DNA of 64,000 bases from Afipia sp. (GTDB taxonomy: Bacteria; Pseudomonadota; Alphaproteobacteria; Rhizobiales; Xanthobacteraceae). Position 1 is the first letter of the stretch. Every line of letters starts with the position of its first letter. Position numbers and translations under genes: made by a program. The stretch lies in the NCBI GenBank assembly GCA_017308595.1, contig JAFKER010000005.1, positions 1 to 64,000 on the forward strand. The letters run 5' to 3'. Below the pieces are notes generated by a model. The model had not been told where the DNA came from and ran no database searches. It was given only the letters and a program-made list of their open reading frames with translations. Positions 62,492 to 64,000 of the stretch are shown in pieces.

Positions 62492-64000
62492 ATGGCGCGT
62501 GCCGCCTCTTCAATAGCGGATGCTGACGTCAATCGTCCTTGGATCGGCCGATCGATTGAACGCGTGGAAGACGCAGCTCTTCTGACCGGGCGCGGGCGTT
62601 TCATCGACGATCTGGGAACTCGCCCGGGGACGCTACACGCTGCAATTTTGCGTTCGCCCCATGCTCATGCCGATATTGTTACGATCGACGCGTCTGCTGC
62701 GCGGGCTGCTCCCGGTGTTGCAGCGATTTTGACTGGCGAAGATATCAAGAAAATGACCGCCAGTCTTGTCGTGGGCGTTAAAGCGCCGGTCGAATGCTGG
62801 CCTATAGCGGTTGGGCGCGTACGGTATGTTGGCGAACCGGTAGCGATCATTGTCGCGTCAGATCGCTACATGGCGGAAGACGCCGCGGATCTGATTGAAG
62901 TTGAATATCGCGCACGCCCAGCGATTGTTGATCCTCTTGCCGCGTTGTTGCCGGACGCTCCGGCTTTGCACGAGGGGTTCGATGGCAACCTGGCGAGCGA
63001 TCGTACTTTTCGTTACGGCAATCCGGAGCAGGCCTTCGCCGAAGCTGCACATCGCATTTCGATCGATATCAGATATCCACGTAACTCTTGTACGCCGATT
63101 GAAACCTATGGCGTGGTTGCCGATTACGATCCGTCGGAGGACTCGTTCGACGTTCTGGCAAATTTTCAAGGACCATTCAGCATTCACGCGGTGATATCCC
63201 GCGCGCTCAAGGTGCCCGGTAATCGCCTGCGGTTGCGGACACCGCCGGACTCGGGTGGCAGTTTCGGCGTCAAGCAAGGTGTATTTCCTTACATTGTGTT
63301 GGTTGCCGCGGCGTCCCGGGCCGCTGGCCGCCCGGTGAAGTGGGTCGAGGATCGGCTCGAACATCTCACTGCTTCGGTCTCTGCCACCAATCGTGCAACC
63401 ACCATTGCGGCGGCCGTTTCGGCTGACGGTAGGATTCTTGCTCTGGATTGGGATCAGGTTGAAGACTGCGGCGCGCATCTGCGTGCGCCAGAACCAGCGA
63501 CCCTGTACCGGATGCACGGTAATCTCACCGGTGCCTATGACATTCGCAATGTTGCGGTCAGAAACAGGGTCGTCGTCACTAACAAGACGCCGACAGGGTT
63601 GAACCGGGGGTTCGGAGGGCCGCAGGTTTATTTCGCGCTTGAAAGGCTGGTGCATCGGATCGCTATTGAACTCGGCTTCGATCCGCTGGACGTTATCAAG
63701 CGCAATCTCATTCCCGCTGGCGCGTTCCCGTATCGCACAGCGACCGGTGCATTGCTCGACTCGGGTGACTATCAGGAAGCGATCGCGCGTGGCGTTCAAC
63801 ACGGTGCGCTTGATGAATTGAAGGCGCGGCGCGATGCGGCCCGCGCCGAAGGACGGCTTTACGGCATTGGCTATGCTGCGGTGGTTGAACCCAGCGTCTC
63901 GAACATGGGTTACATCACGACTGTGCTGACGGCGGCGGAGCGCCGCAAGGCCGGCCCAAAGAACGGAGCGCAGGCCACGGCAACGGTAAGCCTCGATCCG
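62492..64000 (+). CDS. Molybdenum hydroxylase large subunit (xanthine dehydrogenase/CoxL superfamily), 5' part
   Basis: 503 codons open to the right edge. Starts at ATG 62492 with TTTCAGG upstream and opens WIGRSIERVEDAALLTGRGR FIDDLG. MPT-binding regions are recognisable (PPDSGGSFGVKQGVFPYIVL; KWVEDRLEHLTASVSATNRA). The loop equivalent to the CoxL active site reads GLNRGFGGPQVYFALERLV, without the cysteine of form I CO dehydrogenase, so it is a paralogue acting on an aromatic, heterocyclic or aldehyde substrate. FAD and iron-sulfur partners are not seen in the window and may lie beyond it. Confidence 0.88.
   Translation, partial: MARAASSIADADVNRPWIGRSIERVEDAALLTGRGRFIDDLGTRPGTLHAAILRSPHAHADIVTIDASAARAAPGVAAILTGEDIKKMTASLVVGVKAPVECWPIAVGRVRYVGEPVAIIVASDRYMAEDAADLIEVEYRARPAIVDPLAALLPDAPALHEGFDGNLASDRTFRYGNPEQAFAEAAHRISIDIRYPRNSCTPIETYGVVADYDPSEDSFDVLANFQGPFSIHAVISRALKVPGNRLRLRTPPDSGGSFGVKQGVFPYIVLVAAASRAAGRPVKWVEDRLEHLTASVSATNRATTIAAAVSADGRILALDWDQVEDCGAHLRAPEPATLYRMHGNLTGAYDIRNVAVRNRVVVTNKTPTGLNRGFGGPQVYFALERLVHRIAIELGFDPLDVIKRNLIPAGAFPYRTATGALLDSGDYQEAIARGVQHGALDELKARRDAARAEGRLYGIGYAAVVEPSVSNMGYITTVLTAAERRKAGPKNGAQATATVSLDP

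Overview
The window looks like a chromosome or megaplasmid segment from an alphaproteobacterium of the Bradyrhizobium/Afipia (Nitrobacteraceae) group. The strongest clue is a form I carbon monoxide dehydrogenase locus, coxC-M-S-L-D-E-F-G. Its M, S and L subunits are 288, 166 and 809 residues, and the CoxL active-site residues fall at Cys388 and Glu763, the numbering known from Oligotropha (Afipia) carboxidovorans. Composition, the FecI/FecR/TonB trio, several Liv-type ABC transporters and an NnrR-type denitrification module also fit that family. No rRNA, intact tRNA or CRISPR array was found.

Left part (1-5.7 kb): a clipped IS3-family element, a serine-recombinase remnant whose stop codon lies in the IS end, an AraC regulator, a repeat-rich autotransporter, and a second decayed IS3-type element.

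5.7-20.4 kb: a stress island in two operons. The first carries dnaK, a DUF992 protein, a small protein, a CbpA-type J-protein, CbpM, a sigma-54 response regulator and its sensor kinase. The second carries an internally shortened hotdog thioesterase, clpB, a DUF2171 protein, and further downstream a DyP peroxidase with an encapsulin-targeting tail, the encapsulin shell and small proteins. Both operons are preceded by the same promoter layout: GGAC-N5-GTCC palindromes 50-90 bases upstream of a -24/-12 element. This suggests that the island's own NtrC-type regulator drives both. It is the best candidate in the window for an undescribed system.

20.4-27.7 kb: a catabolic block (FAD monooxygenase fused to an esterase, orphan Liv-type binding protein, acyl-CoA ligase, TetR regulator) bracketed by two direct copies of a ~190-bp intergenic repeat. 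27.7-32.3 kb: denitrification genes (pseudoazurin, nnrS, Crp/Fnr regulator, three-domain nirK) with three TTGCG-N4-CGCAA-type boxes. 32.6-41.4 kb: cox genes. 41.5-46.8 kb: fecI-fecR-TonB receptor, the receptor carrying an extra C-terminal beta-barrel domain.

47-55.3 kb: a TrmB-like regulator, flavin-reductase-like protein, complete Liv-type ABC transporter, nitrilase and aldoxime dehydratase, apparently a regulon for uptake and aldoxime to nitrile to acid conversion, with repeated TGTC-N10-GACA operators. 55.7-56.35 kb: a decayed ribBA. 56.6-64 kb: a second complete Liv transporter, an AraC regulator and the start of a molybdenum hydroxylase large subunit. An identical 20-base motif precedes both the transporter and the hydroxylase.
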